Assembly: GCA_965651265.1 (NCBI GenBank)
Contig: CBFGRV010000006.1
Location: 30,938 to 94,937 of the forward strand
Length of the DNA: 64,000 nucleotides
From: CBFGRV01 sp965651265
GTDB taxonomy: Bacteria > Bacteroidota > Rhodothermia > Rhodothermales > VXPQ01
Direction of reading: 5' to 3'
Shown: in pieces, positions 35,233-43,972 of the stretch
How the letters are laid out: each line of letters starts with the position of its first letter
Position numbering within the stretch: position 1 is the first letter of the stretch
Made by a program: the position numbers and the translations under genes
Notes under the pieces: generated by a model
Seen by the model: only the letters and a program-made list of their open reading frames with translations
Databases searched by the model: none
Told to the model about the DNA's origin: nothing

Positions 35233-36110
35233 TCAACGTTCTGAACCTGCTCCCGGATTTTCTCCAGCTCGTCTTTCATCTGGACGGCGAGGTGCGCGAT
35301 CTCCGCATCGTTCGACTTCGATCCAATCGTGTTCACCTCGCGATTGATCTCCTGGGAAATGAAGTTCAGCTTGCGGCCTTCCGGATGTTCGCTGTTGAGC
35401 GCCTGGCGAAACATTTCGAGATGTGACCGGAGCCGAACGCATTCCTCGGTGATATCAAGCCGATCGGCCAGGATGGCCACCTCGGTCTCGAGCCGGGCCC
35501 GGTCGATGCGATCGTCTGAGAGAAGGTCCTCGAGCCGGGACCGCAGCCGCTCGCGGGCTTCCTCCACGCGCAAAGGCGCGCGGCGCTCAACGTCATCCAC
35601 AAGCCTTTCAATGGTTCGGATTCGATCTTCCAGATCGGTGAGAAGGGCCGTGCCCTCTTGCCGCCGCATCCGTCGCATCTCGTCGATGGCCTGGTCGAGA
35701 GCGATCGTCGTCGCCTCCCACGCCGCTTCCGCCCGGTCGGAGTTCGAATTCGATGCCTCGAAGATGTCGGAGTACTGCAACAGATGCTCCAGGCGGATGG
35801 GCTCGGAGATGCCGGCGACCGCGCGAAGCCGGTTCAGCAGGCCGGTGTAGGCACGGACGGCGTCTTCATCGATGGCGATGGGCAGCGACGCCTCTGCGGA
35901 TTCATCGAGCTGAACCTGGACGGTAATGCGTCCGCGCGAGAAGGCCTTCTTGATGCGGGCCTGGACTTCGGCTTCGTACTCACTCAGACTCCGCGGCAAC
36001 CGCGTGGACACCTCGCAAAACCGATTGTTCACCGATCGCAATTCCACGGTCACCGCAACGTTGCCCACCTCGGCCTGGCCCCGGCCGAACCCGGTCATGC
36101 TGTCAATCAT
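35229..36110 (-). CDS. yicC: YicC-family endoribonuclease
   Basis: A 293-residue YicC/DUF1732 protein; E. coli YicC is an endoribonuclease. IDSMTGFGRGQAEVG at the start and GRKLNFISQEINREVNTIGS near the end are the family's best conserved parts. ATG 36110 is chosen because this is the classical start. Confidence 0.93.
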   Translation of the reverse strand: MIDSMTGFGRGQAEVGNVAVTVELRSVNNRFCEVSTRLPRSLSEYEAEVQARIKKAFSRGRITVQVQLDESAEASLPIAIDEDAVRAYTGLLNRLRAVAGISEPIRLEHLLQYSDIFEASNSNSDRAEAAWEATTIALDQAIDEMRRMRRQEGTALLTDLEDRIRTIERLVDDVERRAPLRVEEARERLRSRLEDLLSDDRIDRARLETEVAILADRLDITEECVRLRSHLEMFRQALNSEHPEGRKLNFISQEINREVNTIGSKSNDAEIAHLAVQMKDELEKIREQVQNVE

Positions 36111-36183
36111 CGGCGCGAGTCGTCATGTCCTGCCCGTCGGCTTCTGGGGCGTTCGGCCTCCGTCAATCGGTCCGGTTCGACTA

Positions 36184-36275
<92 letters not shown>

Positions 36276-36380
36276 GTGATGATGAGCATTCGTGTACAGT
36301 AACCGAGCGGTATGGTTCTTAGAAAATCTCCCCAACCCCCCACGAACACAGTCAGCAATCAGCAACCATCGAGCAGCAAC

Positions 36381-36950
36381 CTACACCTCCATTATCTCGG
36401 CCTCCTTCCTGTCGAGCATCTGGTCCACGGATGCCGTGAACTCATCCGTGATCTCCTGGAGGCGCTCCTCCCCTTCGTACCGCATGTCCTCCGAGATGCT
36501 CTCCGCATCGCACACCTTCTTGATTCGGTCCTTGATCTCGCGCCGGATGTTTCGGATGGCAATTTTCGCCTCCTCACCCCTTGACCGGGCCGACTTGACG
36601 AGTTCGCGCCGGCGCTCCTCCGACAGCGGCGGCACCGGAATGCGGATCATCTGCCCATCGTTCGAGGGATTCAGCCCCATGTTCGCCGTCTGAATGGACT
36701 TCTCGACAGCCTCCAGCGCTGAGCGATCCCAGGGTTGTACGACAAGCAGATCCGGCTGCGGGGCGCTGATGCTGGCGATTTGATTCAGCGGCGTTTGCGT
36801 ACCGTAGTAGTCCACGCGGATGTTGTCGATCATTGCGGGCGTGGCGCGACCGGCGCGGATGCTGTGCAGTTCCGTTCGCAGCCACTCGAGGCTCTTCTCC
36901 ATGTGTTCGAAGGCCTCATCCAAAAGCGTTTGAATGCGTTGATCAACCAT
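36381..36950 (-). CDS. frr: Ribosome recycling factor
   Basis: A 189-residue tRNA-shaped factor that splits post-termination ribosomes with EF-G. IRAGRATPAMIDNIRVDYYG, TPLNQIASISAPQPDLL and SEERRRELVKSARS are standard. It follows pyrH on the same strand in the usual pyrH-frr order. Confidence 0.97.
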   Translation of the reverse strand: MVDQRIQTLLDEAFEHMEKSLEWLRTELHSIRAGRATPAMIDNIRVDYYGTQTPLNQIASISAPQPDLLVVQPWDRSALEAVEKSIQTANMGLNPSNDGQMIRIPVPPLSEERRRELVKSARSRGEEAKIAIRNIRREIKDRIKKVCDAESISEDMRYEGEERLQEITDEFTASVDQMLDRKEAEIMEV

Positions 36951-37013
36951 GGTCGACCCTATTGATGAAGACGTTCCTGGCCAATGCCAAATTAGCGCAT
37001 GAAGCGGCGCCCG

Positions 37014-37748
37014 TCATTCGTTCCAGTGGACGAGTGTTCCCAGGCGCTCACCGGAGACGAGACGTCTCAGGTTTCCCTCCCCATTCATGTTGAATACGAC
37101 GATGGGCAGCGACGATTCACGGCAGAGCGTGAAGGCCGTCATGTCCATCACTCGCAGGTCTCTCCGAATGGCTTCGACGCCATGAATTTCTTCGAAGAGG
37201 CGCGCGGATGCGTCTTTCTCCGGATCGGCCGTGAATACCCCATCCACGCGCGTACCTTTCAGAAGCACGTCGGCTTCGATCTCCAATGCTCGCAGGGCGG
37301 CGGCGGTGTCCGTCGTAAAGTAGGGGTTGCCCGTTCCGGCACCGAAGATCACGACACGGCCCTTCTCCAGATGGCGGATGGCGCGCCGGCGAATGAACGG
37401 CTCAGCAATCTCCTCCATCTTGATGCTGGACTGCAGTCGCGTGTGTACCCCGCGCTGCTCGAGGGCGTCCTGCAAGGCCATGGCGTTGATCATCGTGGCC
37501 AGCATGCCCATGTAATCGGCGTGGGCACGCGTCATCCCGCTACTCGCGTTGTTGACACCACGGAAGATGTTGCCCCCACCGATGACGATGGCCAGCTGAA
37601 CTCCCTGAGCCAGCACGGCAGCGATTTCTTCGGCATACGACCTCAAGACCTCGTCGTCGATGCCGTAAGGCTTCGAGCCGAGCAGCGCCTCACCGCTCAG
37701 TTTGAGCAGTACGCGCTTGTACGGAATTCCTTCGCCGGCCGTGGACAT
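37014..37748 (-). CDS. pyrH: Uridylate kinase (UMP kinase)
   Basis: Phosphorylates UMP to UDP. It has 244 residues of the amino-acid-kinase fold: KRVLLKLSGEALLG, IGGGNIFRG, and DGVFTADPEKDASARLFEE near the active site. tsf lies upstream behind a strong terminator-like hairpin, so pyrH may be partly uncoupled from tsf. Confidence 0.97.
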   Translation of the reverse strand: MSTAGEGIPYKRVLLKLSGEALLGSKPYGIDDEVLRSYAEEIAAVLAQGVQLAIVIGGGNIFRGVNNASSGMTRAHADYMGMLATMINAMALQDALEQRGVHTRLQSSIKMEEIAEPFIRRRAIRHLEKGRVVIFGAGTGNPYFTTDTAAALRALEIEADVLLKGTRVDGVFTADPEKDASARLFEEIHGVEAIRRDLRVMDMTAFTLCRESSLPIVVFNMNGEGNLRRLVSGERLGTLVHWNE

Positions 37749-37785
37749 AGTCTACTCTCGAGCCAGAGTATGGTGTGGCAAGCTA

Positions 37786-37826
37786 CAAAAAAAGGGGCAC
37801 GCCGGCTGTCCGGAGCGCCCCTTTAC
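37786..37826 (-). terminator. Rho-independent terminator between tsf and pyrH
   Basis: On the minus strand, AAAGGGGC pairs with GCCCCTTT around an inner CCGG-rich stem, followed directly by TTTTTTTG. This is the clearest intrinsic terminator in the window, downstream of tsf. Partial read-through to pyrH is likely. Confidence 0.85.
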
Positions 37827-37838
37827 ATCGGGCGATGA

Positions 37839-38669
37839 TCATTCGCCAAGTGCGTAGCGAATGAACCGGCGTACGTCGACGCCGGCATCCCGCAGCATCT
37901 CTCGAACGCTCTTCGAGGAATCCTTCACAAATGGCTGTTCGAGGAGCACGTTGTCTTTGAAGTAGCGCTCCAATTTGCCCTGGGCGATGCGATCGACGAT
38001 CTGATCGGGCTTACCCTCGTTGCGAGCTGCCTCCCGGGCGATCTCCAGCTCTTTCTCCTTCAGCTCCTGCGGCACTTCATCCTTCGTCGTGGCGACGGGA
38101 TTCATCGCGGCAACCTGCATGGCCACGTCCGTGCCCGCCTCCACGATCTGGCCATTGCCGTGCATGTCCACGAGGACGCCAAGGCGCGAGCCCGGATGGA
38201 TATACGAGACGATCCGTCCGCCCTCGCTCTTGAGGACGGCGAACCGCCGCACGTCGATCTTCTCGCCGATCTTGCCGGTCATCCCTTCTATGGCCTGCTC
38301 CACGGTCTGGCCGTCCCCGAGATCAAGCGCCAGTAGCTGATCGCGATCCGACGGCTCCTCGCGCAGGACGAGCGCCACGATCTGCTCGGCGAAGCGAGCA
38401 AAATCCTCGTTGCGGGCCACGAAATCTGTCTCGCAGTTAATCTCCGCGATGGCGCCCCGGGTCTCGTCGTCGGAAAGCGCCGCGACGATCAAACCCTCGT
38501 TCGCCTCTCGGTCCGCCCGTTTGGCGGCAACCTTCTGCCCTTTCTTCCGAAGCAGCTCGACGGCCTTGTCGAAGTCGCCGCCGGCCTCTTCGAGGGCCTT
38601 CTTGCAGTCCATCATCCCGACGCCGGTCATGTCCCGGAGCCGCTTGACGTCCTTCGCTGAAATTGCCAT
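37839..38669 (-). CDS. tsf: Elongation factor Ts
   Basis: Guanine-nucleotide exchange factor of EF-Tu, 276 residues from ATG 38669. VKRLRDMTGVGMMDCKKAL opens the protein, and the core TDFVARNEDFARFAEQI follows. A longer frame to 38729 has no family match and is left out. Order rpsB-tsf-pyrH-frr is conserved. Confidence 0.96.
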   Translation of the reverse strand: MAISAKDVKRLRDMTGVGMMDCKKALEEAGGDFDKAVELLRKKGQKVAAKRADREANEGLIVAALSDDETRGAIAEINCETDFVARNEDFARFAEQIVALVLREEPSDRDQLLALDLGDGQTVEQAIEGMTGKIGEKIDVRRFAVLKSEGGRIVSYIHPGSRLGVLVDMHGNGQIVEAGTDVAMQVAAMNPVATTKDEVPQELKEKELEIAREAARNEGKPDQIVDRIAQGKLERYFKDNVLLEQPFVKDSSKSVREMLRDAGVDVRRFIRYALGE

Positions 38670-38744
38670 GTCTATGCTAAATCCTTCAATGATATCTTCG
38701 TGCGTTCCAGCCACCGGGCGGAGCCGCACTCGACGAGACCGCGG

Positions 38745-39572
38745 CTATTCCGCGGCGGTCTCCTGCTGCTTCTCTTTGCGCGCCTGCTCACCGGCCTCTT
38801 GCACCTCTCGGGCCCGCTTGCCTTCGCTGACGGCGCGGGAAATGACGGAGGTGACGAGCTCGATCGACTTCAGAGCGTCATCGTTGGCCGGAATGGGGAA
38901 GTCGACAAGGTCCGGGTCGCAGTTCGTGTCGACCATGGCGATCACCGGGATGTTCAGCTTCCGGGCTTCATCGACAGCGATGTGCTCGCGGTTGATGTCG
39001 ACGACGAACAGCGCACCGGGGAGACGCGCCATGTCGGCGATGCCGGAAAGCACCTTCTCGAGCTTCTCGCGCTCGCGAGAGTGCATCAGGCGCTCCTTCT
39101 TCTTGAGCTCCTGGAAAACATCCTCCTCCTCCATCTTGGCCAGCTCTTCCATCCGACGGATGCTCTTCCGGATCGTCTGGAAGTTCGTCAGCATCCCGCC
39201 GAGCCATCGTTCGACCACGTACGGCGAATCGCATTCCTCGGCATACTTTCGGACGATGTCCTTGGCCTGCTTCTTCGTGCCCACGAACAACACGTTTCGT
39301 CCCATGCGGGCGAAGCGCGAAGCGGCCTGAGCCGCCGCATCCAACATCACCTGCGTCTGCCTCAGGTCGATGATGTGGATGTTGTTGCGCTCCATGAAGA
39401 TGTACGGCTTCATCTTGGGATTCCACCGTGCCGTAAGGTGCCCGAAATGGGCTCCTGCCTTCAGGAGGTCTTCGATGGAGGCACGATGGCCGGATGTCTG
39501 TCCGGTCTCCAGGGCCTCCTGGGTTTCCTGCGCCGTTTCTTCCGCTGCTGCTGCGGCTTCTACTTCACTCAT
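38745..39572 (-). CDS. rpsB: 30S ribosomal protein S2
   Basis: A 275-residue small-subunit protein. LLKAGAHFGHLTARWNPKMK, IHIIDLRQT, TNFQTIRKSIRRMEEL and PGALFVVDINREHIAVDEA are standard. N- and C-terminal extensions rich in Ala, Glu and Gln (EETAQETQEA and ARKEKQQETAAE) go beyond the core fold, as often in Bacteroidota. Confidence 0.96.
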   Translation of the reverse strand: MSEVEAAAAAEETAQETQEALETGQTSGHRASIEDLLKAGAHFGHLTARWNPKMKPYIFMERNNIHIIDLRQTQVMLDAAAQAASRFARMGRNVLFVGTKKQAKDIVRKYAEECDSPYVVERWLGGMLTNFQTIRKSIRRMEELAKMEEEDVFQELKKKERLMHSREREKLEKVLSGIADMARLPGALFVVDINREHIAVDEARKLNIPVIAMVDTNCDPDLVDFPIPANDDALKSIELVTSVISRAVSEGKRAREVQEAGEQARKEKQQETAAE

Positions 39573-39685
39573 CTGGATGCGTATACGTTTGGGTTGTTGC
39601 CTCTACCACCGTCATTCGCATGGCCAAGGCCGGTAGCCGGCCCACCCACCATGCGTCGGGAGGTATGTGTGATGAAAGCAGGCGC

Positions 39686-40081
39686 CTAGCGCTTGCTGAA
39701 CTGGAATCGTTTGCGCGCCTTGGGCTGGCCGTATTTCTTGCGCTCGACCATGCGGTCATCGCGTGTCAGGTAACCGGCATCCCGCAGCGGCTTCTTCAGA
39801 TCCTCGTCGAATTCCACGAGCGCCCGTGCGATGCCAAGCCGGATGGCCTCCGCCTGGCCCGACAGACCGCCGCCCCGAGTGTTGACGACGACATCGAACT
39901 GCCCGGCCGTGTTGGTGATCTCGAAGGGCTGGAGGATCGTGTTTCGTCGCCATTCAAGCGGGAAATGCTGCTCCGCAGGGCGGCGGTTGATCGTGATGGT
40001 CCCGTTTCCGGGCCTGAGATAAACCCGCGCCGTCGAGGTCTTGCGGCGGCCGACGCCGATGTACTGAGTGAGTGTTGCCAT
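39686..40081 (-). CDS. rpsI: 30S ribosomal protein S9
   Basis: A 131-residue protein: YIGVGRRKTSTARVYLRPGN and GGGLSGQAEAIRLGIARAL, ending in the basic KKYGQPKARKRFQFSKR that reaches the ribosomal P site. It follows rplM by 50 nt in the usual order. Confidence 0.97.
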   Translation of the reverse strand: MATLTQYIGVGRRKTSTARVYLRPGNGTITINRRPAEQHFPLEWRRNTILQPFEITNTAGQFDVVVNTRGGGLSGQAEAIRLGIARALVEFDEDLKKPLRDAGYLTRDDRMVERKKYGQPKARKRFQFSKR

Positions 40082-40131
40082 AGTTGAGCCGGATAGGCTG
40101 ACTTTAATCTCGTACCGTTTAAATGATCTAT

Positions 40132-40575
40132 TTAGATGGTCAATTCCTTGGGCTGCTGAGCCTGGTGCGGATGGTCCGGTCCTTCGTAGACCCTCAGCTT
40201 CTTGAGCATGGCGCGTCCGAGCGGACCCTTCGGCAGCATTCCTTTCACAGCATTCTGCACGATGAATGTGGGATGCTGCCGGCGCATCTCTTCGGGCGTT
40301 CGAAGGCGTTCTCCGCCCGGGTAGCCGCTATAGCTGAAGTACTGCTTCTGCAATTCCTTATTGCCTGAGAAGCGCACTTTCTCGGCATTCACGACCACGA
40401 CGAAGTCGCCGGTGTCGACGTGCGGCGTGTACTGGGGTTTGTGCTTGCCACGCAAAACGGTAGCGATGCGCGTGGCCAGGCGACCGACGATCTGATCGGT
40501 TGCATCCACGATGAACCACTCGCGCTCTACCTCGCCCGGCTTTGCCGAGTATGTCTTGAAGCTGTTCGCGTCCAT
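40132..40575 (-). CDS. rplM: 50S ribosomal protein L13
   Basis: A 147-residue protein from ATG 40575: WFIVDATDQIVGRLATRIA, GKHKPQYTPHVDTGDFVVVV and MLPKGPLGRAMLKKLRVYEG are the L13 pattern. It leads the rplM-rpsI set behind a strong sigma70-type promoter. A longer frame to 40785 has no family match. Confidence 0.97.
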   Translation of the reverse strand: MDANSFKTYSAKPGEVEREWFIVDATDQIVGRLATRIATVLRGKHKPQYTPHVDTGDFVVVVNAEKVRFSGNKELQKQYFSYSGYPGGERLRTPEEMRRQHPTFIVQNAVKGMLPKGPLGRAMLKKLRVYEGPDHPHQAQQPKELTI

Positions 40576-40756
40576 GAATCGAGTATCTATCTTCCTTATC
40601 TTACGGCGCGTCTTCGGAAAGGCACCCCGTGATGTATCGGCGGGACTTCGTCGACGAGACCGCGCGGCCGACGAAGCGCATCGATCGCCGAGGTACAGAG
40701 GCCGGGCGGCGTGCAGGATCGGGATCGATGACGCCTGGCGCACCGGAAAGCCTTGT

Positions 40757-40785
40757 AAAATAGGGTTAACCGCCAGGCAAGTCAA
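40757..40785 (-). promoter_or_regulatory. Sigma70-type promoter for rplM-rpsI
   Basis: On the minus strand TTGACT (40785-40780), exactly 17 bp, then TATTTT (40762-40757). Both boxes are near consensus and the spacing is ideal. Confidence 0.65.
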
Positions 40786-40866
40786 TCGTCGGCGGACCTG
40801 TATGCAGGCGGACTCTCACGCGCAAAGAGACGGCTTGTTTTTCCGAGGCCAATTCTTCCATCAATC

Positions 40867-40893
40867 TTGACGGATACTCACCCGACGTATATT
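40867..40893 (+). promoter_or_regulatory. Possible promoter for the sigma factor gene
   Basis: TTGACG at 40867-40872 and TATATT at 40888-40893, 15 bp apart. The spacing is short, so this is tentative. Confidence 0.35.
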
Positions 40894-40971
40894 CAAGGCA
40901 CCGAAAAGGATCGCCCCACCGCCGCTTCTGCCGCGAACTCGTAGCCGTCCACCCGCGCCGACGCTGCCGAT

Positions 40972-41607
40972 ATGCCAGGAAGTCCGTTCGAGGCACTCGA
41001 CGCTCTCGCATCACGTCTCCCTTTCCACCTGGAAGACACGGATGCGGCGAATGCGGCGTTCGTCCGATGGCGTTCCTCGGGGTCCGATGCCGATCGGCGC
41101 ATCGTCCAGCTCTGGACCTATTGCTTCATCCGCCGCTACTACACCGTCAAGTTCGTTCAGGATTCCGGATCCGGTGCCGCCGATCTCGACGAGCTCATCG
41201 ACAAGACCTTCCTGAAGGCGGAGGAGTCCTCCTCGGAGATCAAGACTCCGGACAGGTATACGGCCTGGGTGAGCGTCATCTGCAAGAATAACTACCTGAA
41301 TTACCTGCGCAGTCGCAAACCGGCGCTTTCCCTGGATGCGGAGGGAGGCCCCGAGCTGGTGGCCGAAAAGCCGGCCGTATACGACGACGTCGGCCTGGCG
41401 AGGGACGCCGTCCGCAAGGCCATCGAACGCTTACCGGCATACCTGCAGGAATGTGCGACGCTTCGATTCGTCGATGGACTCTCTTACGAAGAGATGAGTG
41501 AGAGGACTGGGCATCCGCTACCCCGAATCCGCTCCTATGTCAATAAGGCCGTTGCGCGATTTCGCTCTGATGAGACGCTGCTCGCCTACCTCCGTAGAGA
41601 GGACTAG
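40972..41607 (+). CDS. Sigma-70-family (ECF-like) RNA polymerase sigma factor
   Basis: A 211-residue protein with region 2 (about 50-115: DELIDKTFLKAEESSSEIK, YTAWVSVICKNNYLNYLRS) and region 4 (about 145-200: IERLPAYLQECATLRFVDGL, SYEEMSERTGHPLPRIRSYV), an ECF-like two-domain layout. It is divergent from usual ECF groups. A membrane TPR-like protein follows after 81 nt and may be its anti-sigma factor or effector. Both run against the flanking core genes. Confidence 0.82.
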   Translation: MPGSPFEALDALASRLPFHLEDTDAANAAFVRWRSSGSDADRRIVQLWTYCFIRRYYTVKFVQDSGSGAADLDELIDKTFLKAEESSSEIKTPDRYTAWVSVICKNNYLNYLRSRKPALSLDAEGGPELVAEKPAVYDDVGLARDAVRKAIERLPAYLQECATLRFVDGLSYEEMSERTGHPLPRIRSYVNKAVARFRSDETLLAYLRRED

Positions 41608-41688
41608 CAGGAGGCGCTCAAAATTCTGCGGGGGCGGAGGTTATATTTTCCGGCTTTATGTGTCTATAGTAGTGTCGCAAGGTCGCAC

Positions 41689-42744
41689 ATGCAGAACGAG
41701 GCCCCGGATTCGTTCGGGGATCCGAACATGAACATCGAGGAGAAGATCAGGCTCTTCGCTGAGCTCTCCGGTGACGAGCGCCGGGAAGTAGAGCAGTATG
41801 TGGAGGCTCGAGGTGACAATGAACCGCACCTCAAACGGTTGCTTGAGGAAGCGAAGGGCCTGGATCACCTCCTCGCCAGTGCTCGCCGGCTCGGGACGTC
41901 GCCTCCCGACCGGGAAGCCATCGCGTTCTATGCCGTCATGCGTGGGGTAGACCGTGGTCGGCTTCCGGGGCACCTTGCCGAGGACCTGGACAGAATCGGT
42001 GAAGAGATCGCCGGAAGCGCAGACCTGCGGACGCTGCTCGCGCAGTACGAGGCACGAGCGTCGGAACTGGCGTCCGCTTCGGATTTCCACGCGCACTTCG
42101 AGGCCCTTACCGGACATTCTCGAAGGGGGCCGTCGAGAGAACCGGACGTGCGGCGTCGGGATCGCGAGCCGGCACCGCACGCTGCTGCGGTCTCCCGTGG
42201 GAAAGATGAAGATGGCGCCCGCCCGGATGCCGGCACTCGCCGATTGCTGCAGAGGGCGGGTGTGGCCGTCGTGGTCGTTGCGACTTTATACCTTGCCCTG
42301 CTCGCGCTCGGTAGGTGGGTGCAGCCGGAGTACGAACGACTCGCCCGGTTCACAAGCGACGAGCTCCGGCTCGTGGGCTACGAAAACGTTCGGGGTGAGC
42401 AGCCTGCGGACAGAGAAGTCTTACCGGACGGCGGACCCGGGCTCTCCCCCACCGCCGCCCATGTTCTGGCGCTCAATCAGCTACGAGGGGCCGAGTCGTC
42501 GTTCCTGGGCCTCTTCCCCGGATTCGACAAGCAGCGCCTCGACTCCGCCGCCGTGCTCCTGGGCCACGTCATCGAGTTGGAGCCCGACGACTCCTTTCTC
42601 GCCGATGAGGCCAGGTACTTCCTTGGGAAGGTCGAGTTGGCACGAGGAAATCTGGACGAGGCACGCGCGAACCTCACGCGCGTGGCTTCATCACCCAGCG
42701 TACGTTCGGAGGCAGCTCAGGAATTGCTGAGCAAGATGGAATAG
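41689..42744 (+). CDS. Single-pass membrane protein with TPR-like end; possible anti-sigma
   Basis: A 351-residue protein. The N-terminal cytoplasmic part (about 1-185) is acidic and helical, with a hinge rich in Arg and Pro. A single helix (about 190-210; AGVAVVVVATLYLALLALG) is followed by an extracytoplasmic domain ending in TPR-like repeats (AAVLLGHVIELEPDDSFLAD, ARYFLGKVELARGNLDEARA). The layout and position after a sigma factor suggest an anti-sigma role, but no known anti-sigma domain is recognised. The start is ATG 41689; ATG 41728 is also possible. Confidence 0.6.
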   Translation: MQNEAPDSFGDPNMNIEEKIRLFAELSGDERREVEQYVEARGDNEPHLKRLLEEAKGLDHLLASARRLGTSPPDREAIAFYAVMRGVDRGRLPGHLAEDLDRIGEEIAGSADLRTLLAQYEARASELASASDFHAHFEALTGHSRRGPSREPDVRRRDREPAPHAAAVSRGKDEDGARPDAGTRRLLQRAGVAVVVVATLYLALLALGRWVQPEYERLARFTSDELRLVGYENVRGEQPADREVLPDGGPGLSPTAAHVLALNQLRGAESSFLGLFPGFDKQRLDSAAVLLGHVIELEPDDSFLADEARYFLGKVELARGNLDEARANLTRVASSPSVRSEAAQELLSKME

Positions 42745-42750
42745 GAGCCC

Positions 42751-43884
42751 TTACGCGTACGTATTCAGCATCACAGGCATGATGAGCATGAGCATGTCCT
42801 CATCCTCGGCCTGCTCCCCCGGCGTCACGACGCCCGCCCGATTCGGCGAGCTGAATTCGAAGACGGCGTCCTCCGCATCGATGTGGCTGAGCACTTCCGT
42901 GAGATAAACGGAATTGAAGCCGATCACCATCGGGTCGCTGTTGTAGTCGCACCGAACCGTCTCGTGGGCCTCGCTGGACCGCTCGATGTCCTCCGCCGAA
43001 ACCTCGACCCGATCCGCGTCCAGCGAGAGCCGGATCTGGTTCGTCATGCTGGATGAGTACAGACCAACGCGCTTGACGGCTGCCAGCATGGCATCCCGAT
43101 TCACGACCATCCGCTTTTCGTTCTCCAGCGGGATGACCGCCTCGTAATTCGGATAAGACTCGTCGATCAGCCTCGCCAAGATGCGGCTGTTCGCGAAATC
43201 GAATCCGACGTAGCCCTCGTCGACGATGATCGTGCAGTGCTCATCGGTGACAACCTTCCCAAGAAGAGCCATGGCTTTCTCCGGGACGATAAAGTCTGTC
43301 TGCTCGTCAGCCGTCAGTCCGTTGAGCTGCAGCTTGACGAGCCGATGACCGTCCGTGGCCACGGCGCGCCCCTCGTCCGGGCCGATCTGGAAATAGATGC
43401 CCATCATCGCCGGACGCAATGCATCCTTGCTCACGGCGAAGCTCGTCTTTTGAATGGCGCGGCGCAGCAGGGCGCCCTCCGTCTCGATACGCCGATCGGA
43501 ATTAAGCTCCGGGAGCGCCGGGTAATCCGCCCCGTCGAAGCCGACCATTTTGTATTCACCCATGTCCGTCTTCAACACGACCTGGAACTCGTCGTCGGAC
43601 GCAAACTGGATCGGGAGTTCGGGGAGAGCCCTCAGCGTATCGAGCAGCCGCTTGGCCGGGACAGCGATCCGCTGGCCGGCGCCCGTGCCGTTCGTCTCGA
43701 ACTGAACATTGATCCGCTGGACGATAGAAATCTCCAGATCGGTGGCGGTCAGGCGAAGGCCGGTATCATCCAGCTGCTCAAAGAGGATGCACTCGAGGAT
43801 GGGCAGGGGGTTCTTCGAGGGTACGGCACCCCCGACAACGGTGAGCGCCTTGAGCAGATCGGCACTGGAGGCAGAAAACTTCAT
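42751..43884 (-). CDS. dnaN: DNA polymerase III beta subunit (sliding clamp)
   Basis: A 377-residue clamp from ATG 43884. MKFSASSADLLKALTVVGG opens domain I; ILARLIDESYPNYEAVIP and the ending MLIMPVMLNTYA are standard. A longer frame to 43992 would add residues with no family match. It lies 88 nt downstream of dnaA, the usual dnaA-dnaN order. Confidence 0.96.
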   Translation of the reverse strand: MKFSASSADLLKALTVVGGAVPSKNPLPILECILFEQLDDTGLRLTATDLEISIVQRINVQFETNGTGAGQRIAVPAKRLLDTLRALPELPIQFASDDEFQVVLKTDMGEYKMVGFDGADYPALPELNSDRRIETEGALLRRAIQKTSFAVSKDALRPAMMGIYFQIGPDEGRAVATDGHRLVKLQLNGLTADEQTDFIVPEKAMALLGKVVTDEHCTIIVDEGYVGFDFANSRILARLIDESYPNYEAVIPLENEKRMVVNRDAMLAAVKRVGLYSSSMTNQIRLSLDADRVEVSAEDIERSSEAHETVRCDYNSDPMVIGFNSVYLTEVLSHIDAEDAVFEFSSPNRAGVVTPGEQAEDEDMLMLIMPVMLNTYA

Positions 43885-43972
43885 GGGTCTGGTAATTCGT
43901 GGATCAGTGGCTGTTAGGCAGCGCCCGTGACGCGAACGCCCCGCTCCGTGAAAGCCGGGAGAGGCATCCGGT

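Larger units (their letters stand above)
40576..40971. other. Divergent regulatory gap between rplM and the sigma factor gene
   Basis: About 400 bp with no gene. It carries the leftward rplM promoter at 40757-40785 and a weaker rightward promoter at 40867-40893 for the sigma factor. The rplM leader of about 180 nt could hold an L13 autoregulatory structure, but none was identified. Confidence 0.55.
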
